Shown piece by piece: positions 26,655 through 35,601 of a stretch of DNA of 64,000 bases. The notes below the pieces were generated by a model, which was not told the origin of the DNA, did not search any database, and saw only the letters and a program-made list of their open reading frames with translations. Source of the stretch: Akkermansia muciniphila (GTDB lineage Bacteria; Verrucomicrobiota; Verrucomicrobiia; Verrucomicrobiales; Akkermansiaceae); NCBI GenBank assembly GCA_945874895.1, contig CAMCIC010000016.1:1-64000 (forward strand). The letters are read 5' to 3'. How positions within the stretch are numbered: the first letter of the stretch is position 1; each line of letters begins with the position of its first letter. The position numbers were made by a program, and so were the translations under genes.

Positions 26655-29195
26655 TTAGTCACGCATGATGACTTCATCGAGATTGAGAATGACATTGGCG
26701 CAAACGGTGTAGGCGGCGAGCTCGATGGGGTCGAGCGCCGCTACGGGGGCATCTCCTGCATCAATCAGCTTAGCGGCTTCCTGTGGGGCACTACGATAAG
26801 TCGCGAGATGGCGCGCGAAGCTTTTTTCGAGCAGCGCCAACTCTTCGGCACTCGGCTCACGCAAGGTAGCTTGTTGAAAGGCCCAGGCGAGACGCTGTGA
26901 GGCATCAGTTCCCCCCTCCTTCATCATGCGCTCTGCGAGCACCCGTGCGGCCTCGACATAGGTGACTTCGTTCAGCAGCGCCAGCGCCTGCAATGGGGTA
27001 TTCGTATTCGATCGTTTGACGGTGCAGATTTCCCTTGTAGGTGAATCAAAGAGCAGCATCGATGGTGGTGCCGCAGTGCGTTTGCGGATGGTGTAGAGAG
27101 TACGACGGTAAAGGCCTCCTTTGGGGTCGTGTTGGTAGTTGCGCAGGTCGCCATAGACGCTGGTCTCGTCCCAAACACCTTTGGGCATGTAAGGTCGCAC
27201 GCTAGGGCCGCCGACTTTTCGATCGAGTAGTCCGCTGATGGTCAGGGCCTGATCGCGCATGGATTCAGCGGGCAGTCGCAACCGCGGAGCACGGGCGAGC
27301 CAGCGGTTGTAGGGATCCTGCTCCAGCAGTGCAGGGGATAGTCCCTTCATGTTGGATGACTGGCGGTAAGTCGCACTCATGACCATGCGTTTCTGCATGG
27401 CCTTCATGTCCCATCCGCATTTCACAAATTCTGTGGCCAGCCAGTCGAGCAGTTCAGGGTGGCTGGGTGGCTCGGACTGCATACCGAAATTTTCACTGGT
27501 CTTGACAATTCCATTGCCGAAAAAGCGCTCCCATTGGCGATTGACCCAAACCCGAGCCGTGAGGGGGTTTTGCGGCGATACGATCCACTTCGCAAGAGTC
27601 AATCGGTTGCGGGGAGCGTTGGCGGGGAGTGGCGGCAGTGCGGCGGGTGTGTTCGCAAAGACCTCTTCTCCCTTGTCCGTGTATTGTCCACGATGCAACA
27701 CATACGCAGGACGAGGTTTGGGAAGTTCTTCCATCACCATGGTCACGGGAGTCGACTGATCGAGCAGTGCCAGTTGTTTTTGCCATTCTCCGAGTTCCCT
27801 TTGTTTTTGCTTGCCAGGATGATCGATGTTTTCGCGGAAATATTTGCTCAATTGCTCAGATTGTCCCTTGCTGCGTTTTTTGGCATCAATGGCGATGATT
27901 TTTTTGATATCGGCAGGGGTGGCTGAGTGAATGTTAGCGTTTTTCTCCCAATCGCTCTGGGCTTGGGAGATGCTTTTGCTTTCTTTTGCCAATTCAGCCG
28001 TAAGTTTGGCAATTCTGGTTTCGAGTTCTTTTGACTGTTTCAGTTGTTCCGGCGTGCCGACACGGATGACTGGATCGAAGTTGCCACCGGATCGGTTCTT
28101 GGGACCGATCGCGACGCCCGTCTCGTTGATGTTATTGAAGAAGGCGAACATTTGATAGAATTCCTTCTGAGAAACAGGGTCATACTTGTGATCATGGCAG
28201 CGTGCGCAGCCTAGAGTCAGTCCGAGCCATGTGGCTCCCGTGGTATCGACGCGGTCGATGACATTTTCCACATGCCACTCCTCGGGAATCAAGCCACCTT
28301 CGCCGTTGAGTCGGTGGTTGCGATGAAAGCCCGTCGCAACGAGTTGCGGATTGGTGGGTTGCGGCAACATGTCGCCAGCGAGTTGTTCTATGGTGAATTG
28401 GTCAAATGGCTTGTTTTCCTGAAAAGCCCGGATCACCCAGTCGCGCCATGGCCACATCATGCGCGAGCTGTCGCTCTGGAAGCCATGACTATCGGCATAG
28501 CGTGCGTAATCCAGCCAAGCGCTCGCCATGTGTTCTCCATAAGCGGGCGAGGCCAGCAATCGGTCAACTAATGCTTCATAGGCGTCTTTTTGGATGGTCG
28601 AAGAACCATCGGCATTGCGGCATGCTTTGACGAATGCCTGCACCTCTGAGGCACTGGGGGGGACTCCTGTGAGGTCTAGAGTGACACGGCGAATCAGTGT
28701 GGTAGGGGTGGCTGGAGCGGATAAATTCGCCCCGTGTTGTTCGAGTTTTTGCAGCACGAAAGCATCGATGCTGTTGCCGAATGCTGCCGCCTTGCTTTTG
28801 ACAGCGGGAACGGCAGGGCGTTGGGGCGCGACGAAGGCCCAGTGATTCTCATAGACTGCGCCTTCCGCAATCCAGCGCTTGAGCAGATCTTTCTGCGCAT
28901 CGGTGAGTGTTTTGTGAGCTTTGGGCGGGGGCATGACTTCGTCCTCGTCCTTGCTGTCAATGCGTGCGACGAGGTCGCTTTCCTCCGGTTTTCCGGGGAC
29001 GATGGCTTTGGACGCAATCGCGTCCGCTCTCACATCCAGACGCAAGTCCTCCTCCCGATTTTTCTCGTCGGGTCCATGACAGTAGTAGCAATTTTCCGAT
29101 AGGATGGGACGGATGTCACGGTTGAAGCTAATGCTCTCGGCCGCCGATAGAAACGGAGCAGAACACAGAGCGAAGTAAGCAGTGGAGAATCGCAT
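26655..29195 (-). CDS. planctomycete-type cytochrome protein (DUF1549/DUF1553, second copy)
   Basis: An exported protein of 846 residues. Signal peptide about 1-18, then ISFNRDIRPILSENCYYCHG with a CxxCH haem site, EEDLRLDVRADAIASKAIVPGKPEESDLVARI, DUF1549 (RVTLDLTGVPPSASEV, SAWLDYARYADSHGFQSDSSR, GCARCHDHKYDPVSQ with a second CxxCH), a charged helical region (residues about 385-470), and DUF1553 (NPLTARVWVNRQWERFFGNGIVKTSENFG, TPLQALALLNEVTYVEAARVLAERM). It is shorter than the first copy mainly in the middle region. It is transcribed with the DUF1501 gene downstream. Confidence 0.92.
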   Translation of the reverse strand: MRFSTAYFALCSAPFLSAAESISFNRDIRPILSENCYYCHGPDEKNREEDLRLDVRADAIASKAIVPGKPEESDLVARIDSKDEDEVMPPPKAHKTLTDAQKDLLKRWIAEGAVYENHWAFVAPQRPAVPAVKSKAAAFGNSIDAFVLQKLEQHGANLSAPATPTTLIRRVTLDLTGVPPSASEVQAFVKACRNADGSSTIQKDAYEALVDRLLASPAYGEHMASAWLDYARYADSHGFQSDSSRMMWPWRDWVIRAFQENKPFDQFTIEQLAGDMLPQPTNPQLVATGFHRNHRLNGEGGLIPEEWHVENVIDRVDTTGATWLGLTLGCARCHDHKYDPVSQKEFYQMFAFFNNINETGVAIGPKNRSGGNFDPVIRVGTPEQLKQSKELETRIAKLTAELAKESKSISQAQSDWEKNANIHSATPADIKKIIAIDAKKRSKGQSEQLSKYFRENIDHPGKQKQRELGEWQKQLALLDQSTPVTMVMEELPKPRPAYVLHRGQYTDKGEEVFANTPAALPPLPANAPRNRLTLAKWIVSPQNPLTARVWVNRQWERFFGNGIVKTSENFGMQSEPPSHPELLDWLATEFVKCGWDMKAMQKRMVMSATYRQSSNMKGLSPALLEQDPYNRWLARAPRLRLPAESMRDQALTISGLLDRKVGGPSVRPYMPKGVWDETSVYGDLRNYQHDPKGGLYRRTLYTIRKRTAAPPSMLLFDSPTREICTVKRSNTNTPLQALALLNEVTYVEAARVLAERMMKEGGTDASQRLAWAFQQATLREPSAEELALLEKSFARHLATYRSAPQEAAKLIDAGDAPVAALDPIELAAYTVCANVILNLDEVIMRD

Positions 29196-29253
29196 AGACC
29201 CATCTTACTACGTATCAATATCCCGTCAACTTACCGCTACGAGCATGCTCCTA

Positions 29254-29292
29254 GCAAAAAAATCACCGCGCCCCAGTTCAGGGCGCGGTGAT
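29254..29292 (-). terminator. rho-independent terminator after fusA
   Basis: On the minus strand a perfect 12-bp stem (ATCACCGCGCCC / GGGCGCGGTGAT, at 29262-29273 and 29281-29292) with a 7-base loop is followed by a run of Ts (As at 29255-29261 on the plus strand). It lies 45 bp after the fusA stop and before the second cytochrome pair. Confidence 0.9.
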
Positions 29293-29336
29293 GAGAAAAG
29301 GAGGAAGGCAAGAAGCGGAATGAAGTCCGCTCTCGG

Positions 29337-31427
29337 TTACTTGCGCAGCGCTTCTTCGCGGGCCTTGGCCTTGGCGATCACGTCGTCGGAGACGTTGCGT
29401 GGGGTCGCGAAGTAGTGGCTGAACTCCATGGAGAACTGACCACGACCGGAGGTCATGGTGCGCAGGTCACCGATGTAGCCGAACATAGCGCTGAGCGGAG
29501 CCTCGGCCTTGATGCGGACACCTGTCGGGCCGCTCTCCTGGCTCTTGATCATGCCACGGCGACGGTTGAGGTCACCGATGACGTCACCCACGTGGTTCTC
29601 GGGTGTGAATACGTCGATTTTCATGATGGGCTCGAGAATTTGTGGGCCGGCCTTGAGCATCGATTGACGATAGGCGGCTTTCGCAGCAATTTCGAACGCG
29701 AGTGCGGAGGAGTCCACGGCGTGAAAGCCACCATCGGTGAGTGTGACTTTGAAGTCGAGGCAAGGGTAACCAGCCAGAGGGCCTTTGTGGATCGAGGTCT
29801 TGAAGCCTTTTTCCACGGCGGGAATGTATTCCTTAGGAACGTTACCACCGACCACGGAGGATTCGAACACGAAACCAGCACCTGGCTCGAGGGGTTCGAT
29901 CTTGTAAGCGATTTTCGCGAACTGACCGGAACCACCCGATTGTTTCTTGTGGGTGTATTCGTCCTCGATGGGCTTGGTGATGGTTTCGCGGTAAGCAACC
30001 TGTGGCGCACCTACGACCACTTCCACTTTGTGCGTGCGCTTCAAAATGTCGATCTTGATGTCGAGGTGAAGCTCGCCCATGCCCTTGAGAATCATCTCGT
30101 TGGTCTCCTCATCGGTTTCCACACGGAAGGAAGGATCTTCCTGCACCATTTTGCCGATCGCGTTCGCGAGTTTTTCGGCATTGGCTTTGTCCTTGGCGGC
30201 CACTGCGATGGAGATCACGGGGTCAGGGAATACCATCGGCTCAAGAGTGGCAGGATTTTTCTCATCGCAAAGGGTGTGACCCGTTTGCACGTTTTTCATT
30301 CCCACGATGGCAACGATGTCACCGGCCTGAGCGGAATCGACTTCCGTGCGGTCGTTGGCGTGCATTTCCACCATGCGGCTGACGCGCTCGGTTTTGCCCG
30401 TGAAGGAGTTGAGGATCGTGTCACCTTTTTTGATGACACCAGAGTAAATGCGGGTGAAGGTCAGGGCGCCGAACTTGTCGTCCATGATCTTGAATGCCAG
30501 ACCACGGAATGGACCGTTTGGATCGACATTGCAAACCTTGCCGGTCTCGTTGCCGTGCTCGTCCACTTCGGGCTGAGGCTTGACTTCGGTGGGGCAGGGC
30601 AGGTAGTCCACCACGGCGTCGAGCACCAACTGCAGTCCTTTGTTTTTGAAGGAGGAACCGCAATAGGTCGGGAAGAAGCTCATGTTGATGGTCCCTTTGC
30701 GGATGCAGGATTTGATTTCCTCGATGGTGGGCTCTTGGCCTTCCAAGAAACGCTCCATGATCTCGTCGTCCTGTTCTACGGCGGTCTCGATCAGTTCGGC
30801 ACGGAATTGCTCGACTTTTTCGACCATGTCGGCAGGAACGTCTTCGATCTTGAAGTTTTCTGGCTGTCCGGACTCGTCCCAGATGTGTGCTTTGCGGGAA
30901 AGCAGGTCAACGACGCCTACGAAGGCGCTTTCTGTGCCAATGGGAAGCACCATTACGATGGGCTTGGCACCCAGAATGCGCTTTACTTGATCCACGACGC
31001 GATAGAAATCAGCGCCGATCCGGTCGAGCTTATTGACGTAAATCAAACGGGAAACTTCCGACTCGTTGGCGTAGCGCCAGTTGGTTTCGGATTGGGGCTC
31101 CACACCGCCGGAACCGCAGAATACGCCGATGCCACCGTCGAGCACTTTCAAGGAGCGATACACCTCGATGGTGAAGTCCACGTGTCCAGGAGTATCGATG
31201 ATGTTAAATTGATGGCCTTTCCAGAAGCAGGAAGTAGCAGCGGACTGAATCGTGATCCCGCGCTCGGCTTCTTGTTCCATGAAGTCCATGGTCGATTCAC
31301 CGTCGTGCACTTCGCCGAGTTTGTGAATTTTGCCTGTCAGTTTGAGAATCCGTTCGGAGGTGGTCGTCTTACCAGCGTCCACGTGGGCAAAAATGCCGAT
31401 GTTGCGATATTTGGAGAGGTCCTTCAT
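29337..31427 (-). CDS. fusA: translation elongation factor G
   Basis: GTPase that drives ribosomal translocation and, with RRF, ribosome recycling. 696 residues. The GTPase motifs are standard: [12 protein letters not shown] (P-loop), RGITIQSA (G2), DTPGHVDF (G3) and NKLD (G4). Later domains show [22 protein letters not shown] and the C-terminal domain with [14 protein letters not shown] and [10 protein letters not shown]. The ATG at 31427 gives the usual N-terminus [11 protein letters not shown]; an upstream in-frame start at 31496 adds 23 poorly conserved residues. The gene is alone rather than in a str operon. Divergent from sodA. Confidence 0.97.
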   Translation of the reverse strand: MKDLSKYRNIGIFAHVDAGKTTTSERILKLTGKIHKLGEVHDGESTMDFMEQEAERGITIQSAATSCFWKGHQFNIIDTPGHVDFTIEVYRSLKVLDGGIGVFCGSGGVEPQSETNWRYANESEVSRLIYVNKLDRIGADFYRVVDQVKRILGAKPIVMVLPIGTESAFVGVVDLLSRKAHIWDESGQPENFKIEDVPADMVEKVEQFRAELIETAVEQDDEIMERFLEGQEPTIEEIKSCIRKGTINMSFFPTYCGSSFKNKGLQLVLDAVVDYLPCPTEVKPQPEVDEHGNETGKVCNVDPNGPFRGLAFKIMDDKFGALTFTRIYSGVIKKGDTILNSFTGKTERVSRMVEMHANDRTEVDSAQAGDIVAIVGMKNVQTGHTLCDEKNPATLEPMVFPDPVISIAVAAKDKANAEKLANAIGKMVQEDPSFRVETDEETNEMILKGMGELHLDIKIDILKRTHKVEVVVGAPQVAYRETITKPIEDEYTHKKQSGGSGQFAKIAYKIEPLEPGAGFVFESSVVGGNVPKEYIPAVEKGFKTSIHKGPLAGYPCLDFKVTLTDGGFHAVDSSALAFEIAAKAAYRQSMLKAGPQILEPIMKIDVFTPENHVGDVIGDLNRRRGMIKSQESGPTGVRIKAEAPLSAMFGYIGDLRTMTSGRGQFSMEFSHYFATPRNVSDDVIAKAKAREEALRK

Positions 31428-31600
31428 GAAGATATGGGTCAGTGTTTCGAGTTGCTTGCCGGGCGGCGGGCGCATGATAGAGCCTATTTTGGGCAAATGA
31501 TCAACAGAAATACGTCATGTGAGTGGAAATTTTCTGTTTCAGACTTGCATCCGATCCATTCTGCGCGAAGCTTCTGCCGCACAACTTCCGTTCTATCACT

Positions 31601-32233
31601 ATGGCACAATCGACATTACCCGCACTCGGCTACGACTACAACGCACTGGAACCCCACATCGATGCCCGCACGATGGAAATTCATCACAGCAAGCATCATC
31701 AAGCTTACATCACCAACCTCAACAACGCCGTCGCTGGTAAGGCAGGTGTGGAGGAGAAGTCGGCCCTGGAACTGATCGTCGATCTGGCTGCCGTGCCGGA
31801 AGACATTCGCACGGCCGTGCGCAACAACGCGGGTGGTCATGTGAACCACAGTCATTTTTGGGAAATCATTGCCCCCGGCGGTGCCAAGGCTCCCTCGGGT
31901 GACCTCGCTGCTGCCATCGACGCGGCTTTCGGTTCTTTCGATGCGTTCAAGGAAGCCTTCGCCAAGGCCGGCGCTACCCGATTCGGTTCCGGTTGGGCAT
32001 GGTTGGTGGTGAAAGCCGACGGCTCGCTCGCCGTGACCTCGACTCCGAACCAAGACAATCCTCTGATGGGCTCGGCAGCGGGTTGCTGCGGCAATAAGCC
32101 CATCCTCGGCTTGGATGTCTGGGAGCATGCCTACTATCTCAACTACCAGAACCGTCGTCCTGATTACATCGCCGCCTTCTGGGCCGTGGTGAACTGGGAC
32201 AAGGTAGCTGCCCTTTTTGCGGCGGCGAAGTAA
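31601..32233 (+). CDS. sodA: superoxide dismutase (Mn/Fe type)
   Basis: Cytoplasmic dismutase converting superoxide to oxygen and hydrogen peroxide. 210 residues. Metal ligands are visible: His in [12 protein letters not shown], His in [12 protein letters not shown], and Asp and His in [23 protein letters not shown] is normal for the family. The features lean to manganese, but the metal cannot be fixed from sequence alone. The ATG at 31601 gives the standard N-terminus; earlier in-frame starts are not conserved. It is followed by a strong terminator before folP. Confidence 0.95.
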   Translation: MAQSTLPALGYDYNALEPHIDARTMEIHHSKHHQAYITNLNNAVAGKAGVEEKSALELIVDLAAVPEDIRTAVRNNAGGHVNHSHFWEIIAPGGAKAPSGDLAAAIDAAFGSFDAFKEAFAKAGATRFGSGWAWLVVKADGSLAVTSTPNQDNPLMGSAAGCCGNKPILGLDVWEHAYYLNYQNRRPDYIAAFWAVVNWDKVAALFAAAK

Positions 32234-32256
32234 TCCGCTTTCCTTATCAAGTTTCT

Positions 32257-32289
32257 CCTCCTGTGGCTGGCTCCACAGGAGGCTTTTTA
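32257..32289 (+). terminator. rho-independent terminator after sodA
   Basis: A perfect 10-bp stem (CCTCCTGTGG / CCACAGGAGG, 32257-32266 and 32273-32282) with loop CTGGCT is followed by CTTTTTAT. It lies 23 bp after the sodA stop and 10 bp before the folP start. Confidence 0.9.
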
Positions 32290-32298
32290 TTTCATAGG

Positions 32299-33153
32299 AT
32301 GGAATTGCGCTTTCAGAATCGTGCCATCGAGTTTCCTCGTCGCCCGTTGGTGATGGGAATCGTGAATGTGAATGATGACTCCTTCTGCGATGATGGCAGT
32401 TTGGAAAAATCCGATTTGTTTGCGATGATACGTCGTCAGATCGGGCAAGGTGCGGATGTGATCGATATCGGCGCGGAGAGTGCTCGCACGAATCGGGTCG
32501 CCGTAGCTGTGGACGAGGAGATCCGGCGATTTCGTCTGGTGATGGAGTGCTGGGAGGAAATCTGGAGCGAGTCTCATCCCGTGGATGACAAACAAGTATG
32601 GCCGCCCGTGCTGTCCGCGAATACCTGGCGCACGCCCGTGATTGATGCGGTGCTGAGAATGGGGGCGGAGTGGATCAATGATATGAGCGGCCTGCCCGAT
32701 GCGACCCATGCCCAGCTCTGTGCGGATGCAGGGGCGGCGCTATTGATCATGCATAGCGTGGGAGAGCCAAAGATTCCCCATTTTGACCAACAGTGGGACG
32801 ATGTCATGGCGAGCATGATTCTTTTTTTTCAAGCGAAAATCGACATGGCAGTGTCGGCAGGTCTTTCTCCAGAGCAAATTCTGCTCGATCCAGGCATCGA
32901 CTTCGCTAAGCAGAAAAACGACAACCTCACGGTCTATCGGAACTTGGAACGCTTGACCACGTTTGGCAGGCCCTTGTTAGTGCCGGTATCGAGAAAGACC
33001 GTGATCGCGGATGTCTTAGGAATTGCGGATCCTCGTGAGCGTGATGCCGCTACTGTCGCTTGTCTGACTTGGTGCGCTCAACGAGGAGGCGATATCTTTC
33101 GCGTTCACAATGTGGAGGCGGCTTCACAGGTGCTGCGTTGTCTCGACGGTTGA
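32299..33153 (+). CDS. folP: dihydropteroate synthase, divergent
   Basis: Enzyme of folate synthesis joining p-aminobenzoate to a pterin diphosphate. The 284-residue barrel shows MGIVNVNDDSF (usual MGILNVTPDSF), VIDIGAESARTN, a strand VLSANTWRTPVIDAVLRMGAEWINDMSG, LDPGIDFAKQKNDNL, VSRKTVIADVLG and DIFRVHNV. Retained are the pterin-site Asn (IND), Asp (DPG), Lys (SRK) and Arg/His (RVH). In the second strand the usual Asp of S-x-D-T is Asn (S-A-N-T). It is still most likely the folate enzyme, as no second candidate is in view. ATG at 32299. It directly follows the sodA terminator and is convergent with the ArsR gene (2 bp). Confidence 0.88.
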   Translation: MELRFQNRAIEFPRRPLVMGIVNVNDDSFCDDGSLEKSDLFAMIRRQIGQGADVIDIGAESARTNRVAVAVDEEIRRFRLVMECWEEIWSESHPVDDKQVWPPVLSANTWRTPVIDAVLRMGAEWINDMSGLPDATHAQLCADAGAALLIMHSVGEPKIPHFDQQWDDVMASMILFFQAKIDMAVSAGLSPEQILLDPGIDFAKQKNDNLTVYRNLERLTTFGRPLLVPVSRKTVIADVLGIADPRERDAATVACLTWCAQRGGDIFRVHNVEAASQVLRCLDG

Positions 33154-33155
33154 GC

Positions 33156-33518
33156 TCAAAGCCCGCTCAGTGCTTGACTCTGGTTCGCGAGCTCTCGCTT
33201 CAGTCTCGAGCACATCAGGTCACAGAGTTTGTAGACCACGGGGTCATCGATGCGGTAAAACGTGCTAGGACCATCCTTGCGCATGGCGATCATACCAGTT
33301 TCACGCAACACCGCAAGGTGCTTGGAAACATTGGCTTGGCTGGAAGCAGTGCGATCCACCAATTGCCCTACGCTTCTCTCTCCTTGCATTAAGAGATTGA
33401 GCAAACGCAAGCGCATGGGCTCGGACAGAGCGCGGAATTGCATCGCAATCATCTCCAAGGCCAAGGGCGGCAATTCGGTCTTTTCTGATGTTTTTTTAAC
33501 CGATGATCTTTTTTTCAT
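33156..33518 (-). CDS. ArsR-family repressor, presumed persulfide/sulfide sensor
   Basis: A small winged-helix DNA-binding protein of 120 residues. Residues about 22-85 form the ArsR fold (FRALSEPMRLRLLNLLMQGERSVGQLVDRTASSQANVSKHLAVLRETGMI). The N-terminus is Lys-rich. Two cysteines, C99 and C103, lie in the last helix (KLCDLMC). The metal-site motif ELCVCDL of ArsR/SmtB in helix 3 is absent. Members next to sulfide-oxidation genes (BigR, SqrR, YgaV) sense reactive sulfur by disulfide or polysulfide formation, and that role is the natural inference here. The ATG at 33518 is used. It is divergent from the sulfur genes, with an operator-like repeat between. Confidence 0.85.
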   Translation of the reverse strand: MKKRSSVKKTSEKTELPPLALEMIAMQFRALSEPMRLRLLNLLMQGERSVGQLVDRTASSQANVSKHLAVLRETGMIAMRKDGPSTFYRIDDPVVYKLCDLMCSRLKRELANQSQALSGL

Positions 33519-33524
33519 TTTAAT

Positions 33525-33552
33525 TTGATTTATCGTTATGTGGCGATATATT
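33525..33552 (+). promoter_or_regulatory. promoter with overlapping inverted-repeat operator
   Basis: TTGATT (33525-33530) and TATATT (33547-33552), 16 bp apart, form a good sigma70-type promoter for the rhodanese operon. Between them lies an imperfect inverted repeat TATCG-N8-CGATA (33531-33548) that extends to 9-bp arms with two mismatches. A repressor bound here would block RNA polymerase. It also lies 7 bp upstream of the ArsR ATG on the other strand, so autorepression is likely. Confidence 0.55.
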
Positions 33553-33594
33553 AATCCTGTCCACGAGGAAAAACAAGGGCCAAAATCAATAAAT

Positions 33595-34158
33595 ATGAAT
33601 GCGATGTCTGAAACAATCAGTGCCAAAGAACTATGGGGACTCATGCAGCAGGGATGTTGCCTGGTCGATGTGCGTGAACCGGTGGAGCATGCGGAGGAGC
33701 ATGTGGTTGGCGCTACGCTCATTCCACTGGCTCAATTGGAACGGCGGATGGGCGAGATTGATACGACCAGACCCGTGGTGGTGATGTGTCGCAGTGGCAA
33801 ACGTGGGGGAGAGGCTTTGAAGCAACTACGTGCTGCGGGCATGAGCCATACGCGCAATCTGGAAGGTGGCATTCTCGCTTGGAAAGAGGCGGGCTTGCCA
33901 GTTGAGAAACAGCGGAGCCGCTGCCTGCCGCTGATGCAACAAGTGCAGATCACCATTGGAATCGGCGTGCTGACAGGGGCGATCCTCTCACTCATCGTCG
34001 ATCCCCGCTGGGTGTATCTCTGCGCGTTTTTCGGTGCTGGTCTGATGATGGCGGGTTCCACCGGTTGGTGCGGCTTGGCCATTCTGATGTCGAAAATGCC
34101 ATGGAACCGTGTGAATGATCAGCGCTGTGCCAGCGGAAATTGCTCCACCGAGCTCTAA
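33595..34158 (+). CDS. rhodanese-DUF2892 membrane protein
   Basis: A membrane-tethered sulfurtransferase of 187 residues. The N-terminal rhodanese domain (about 8-105) has the active-site Cys65 in VVMCRSGKRGG. After it come two membrane segments (about 117-135 and 140-165) of DUF2892, as in E. coli YgaP and similar sulfide-detoxification proteins. It would accept or pass sulfane sulfur at the inner face of the membrane. The ATG at 33595 is chosen; a second ATG three codons later is possible. First gene of a three-gene operon, 12 bp before the next. The C-terminal tail has three further cysteines (C159, C178, C183). Confidence 0.9.
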   Translation: MNAMSETISAKELWGLMQQGCCLVDVREPVEHAEEHVVGATLIPLAQLERRMGEIDTTRPVVVMCRSGKRGGEALKQLRAAGMSHTRNLEGGILAWKEAGLPVEKQRSRCLPLMQQVQITIGIGVLTGAILSLIVDPRWVYLCAFFGAGLMMAGSTGWCGLAILMSKMPWNRVNDQRCASGNCSTEL

Positions 34159-34170
34159 CAAACCAATCCT

Positions 34171-35601
34171 ATGTTTTTACGACAAATTCCTGATGAATCG
34201 CTGGCGCAATACGCTTACCTGATCGGCTGTCAGCGCACGGGCGAGGCCGTGGTGATCGATCCGGAGCGCGACGTAGACCGCTACCTCGCCGTGGCGGCGG
34301 AAAATGGATTCCGGCTCACGGCCGTGGTGGAAACGCACATCCATGCTGATTATCTGAGTGGTGCTCGCGAACTCGTGGAACGCCATGGAGCGTGGGCTTA
34401 TCTCTCGGCTGAGGGCGGGCCGGATTGGCAATTCGAGTGGGCCAAGGGCAAAAATCGTGTGACTTTCTTGCGCGATGGCGATGCCTTCAAAGTGGGCAAC
34501 ATCGAACTCAAAGCGATGCTTTCAGCGGGTCACACTCCGGAACACTTGAGCTATCTCGTCACGGACCTGGGCGGTGGGGCGAACGAACCCATGGCGCTGT
34601 TGAGTGGGGATTTCATCTTCGTGGGAGATGTGGGACGTCCGGATTTGTTAGAAAGTGCTGCAGGGCAGGCGGGAGTGATGGAGCCGAGCGCTCGGCAGTT
34701 GTATCACAGTCTGCGCGCCACAGCTTTATTTCCCGAGCATGTGCAGATTCTCCCCGCTCACGGCGCGGGCAGTGCCTGTGGTAAGGAACTGGGAGCCGTG
34801 CCTTTTAGCGTTCTCGGTTATGAACGTAGATTCAATCGTGCCTTGCGCGAGGCGATGGCAGGAAACGAAGAGGTTTTTGTGCAGGACATTCTCTCCGGTC
34901 AACCCGAGCCTCCACTATATTTCGCTCGCATGAAGCGCGACAACAAGCTGGGACCCGCTTTGCTGCCCGCAGGCAAACTGCCTGTGCCAAAGCGTCTTTT
35001 GTTAGAGGATGCCGTGGCCATGGCGAAGGATGGAGCATATGCCTGGCTTGACCTTCGCTCTGACAGATCGGCCTTCATGCAGCGCCATATCAGCGGTTCT
35101 CTTTTTTCACCCCTCGCAGGAGGGAAATTGCCACTGGTGGCCGGATCCTATCTCACGGAAGAGCAAAAGATCGTCTTATTGGTTTCCTCGGGTGATGAGG
35201 TGGAAGAGGGGGTGCGACAGTTGATTCGCATTGGTCTCGACCATGTGATCGGCTGGATTCCTGTAGCAGAGTTGTTAGAGGTGAGTGACGTGCTGAGTTC
35301 TCAGCGCACGATCATGACACCGGATCTCGCTACGGCACTAGCGGAGAATGCAGGAGCAAGGGTATTGGATGTGCGTGGAGCGGCGGAATACGGAGCATCG
35401 CATGTGAAGGGTGCAAAGAACATTGCCTACACTCGCTTGTCGGCACGCATCGACGAAGTGCCTGAAGGTTCACCACTGTATGTGCACTGCGGCAGCGGCC
35501 TGCGCGCTGCATTTGCCTGCTCGTTTTTGGCGAGCCGTGGATATGAGGTGGTCTATGTGAACGGAGCATTTGCGGAAATTCCTGCCAGCATCCGCTCATG
35601 A
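34171..35601 (+). CDS. persulfide dioxygenase-rhodanese fusion (CstB-like)
   Basis: A fusion enzyme of 476 residues. Residues 1-240 are a metallo-beta-lactamase-fold persulfide dioxygenase with THIHADYLSG (His56, His58, Asp60), SAGHTPEHLSY (His121) and SGDFIFVGDVGRPDLL (Asp147 region). Two rhodanese-like domains follow. The first (about 262-365) lacks the catalytic cysteine (LLVSSGDEVEEG). The second has Cys440 in YVHCGSGLRAA. This is the domain plan of Staphylococcus CstB, which oxidises low-molecular-weight persulfides to thiosulfate. Its stop overlaps the TauE start by four bases. Activity is inferred from architecture. Confidence 0.92.
   Translation: MFLRQIPDESLAQYAYLIGCQRTGEAVVIDPERDVDRYLAVAAENGFRLTAVVETHIHADYLSGARELVERHGAWAYLSAEGGPDWQFEWAKGKNRVTFLRDGDAFKVGNIELKAMLSAGHTPEHLSYLVTDLGGGANEPMALLSGDFIFVGDVGRPDLLESAAGQAGVMEPSARQLYHSLRATALFPEHVQILPAHGAGSACGKELGAVPFSVLGYERRFNRALREAMAGNEEVFVQDILSGQPEPPLYFARMKRDNKLGPALLPAGKLPVPKRLLLEDAVAMAKDGAYAWLDLRSDRSAFMQRHISGSLFSPLAGGKLPLVAGSYLTEEQKIVLLVSSGDEVEEGVRQLIRIGLDHVIGWIPVAELLEVSDVLSSQRTIMTPDLATALAENAGARVLDVRGAAEYGASHVKGAKNIAYTRLSARIDEVPEGSPLYVHCGSGLRAAFACSFLASRGYEVVYVNGAFAEIPASIRS

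Noticed and set aside
29415-31775. A 786-codon open frame on the plus strand, antisense to the whole fusA gene and running into sodA
   Set aside because: It mirrors the codon bias of fusA; its protein has no recognisable domain and its end overlaps sodA in another frame. EF-G on the minus strand has full motif support.
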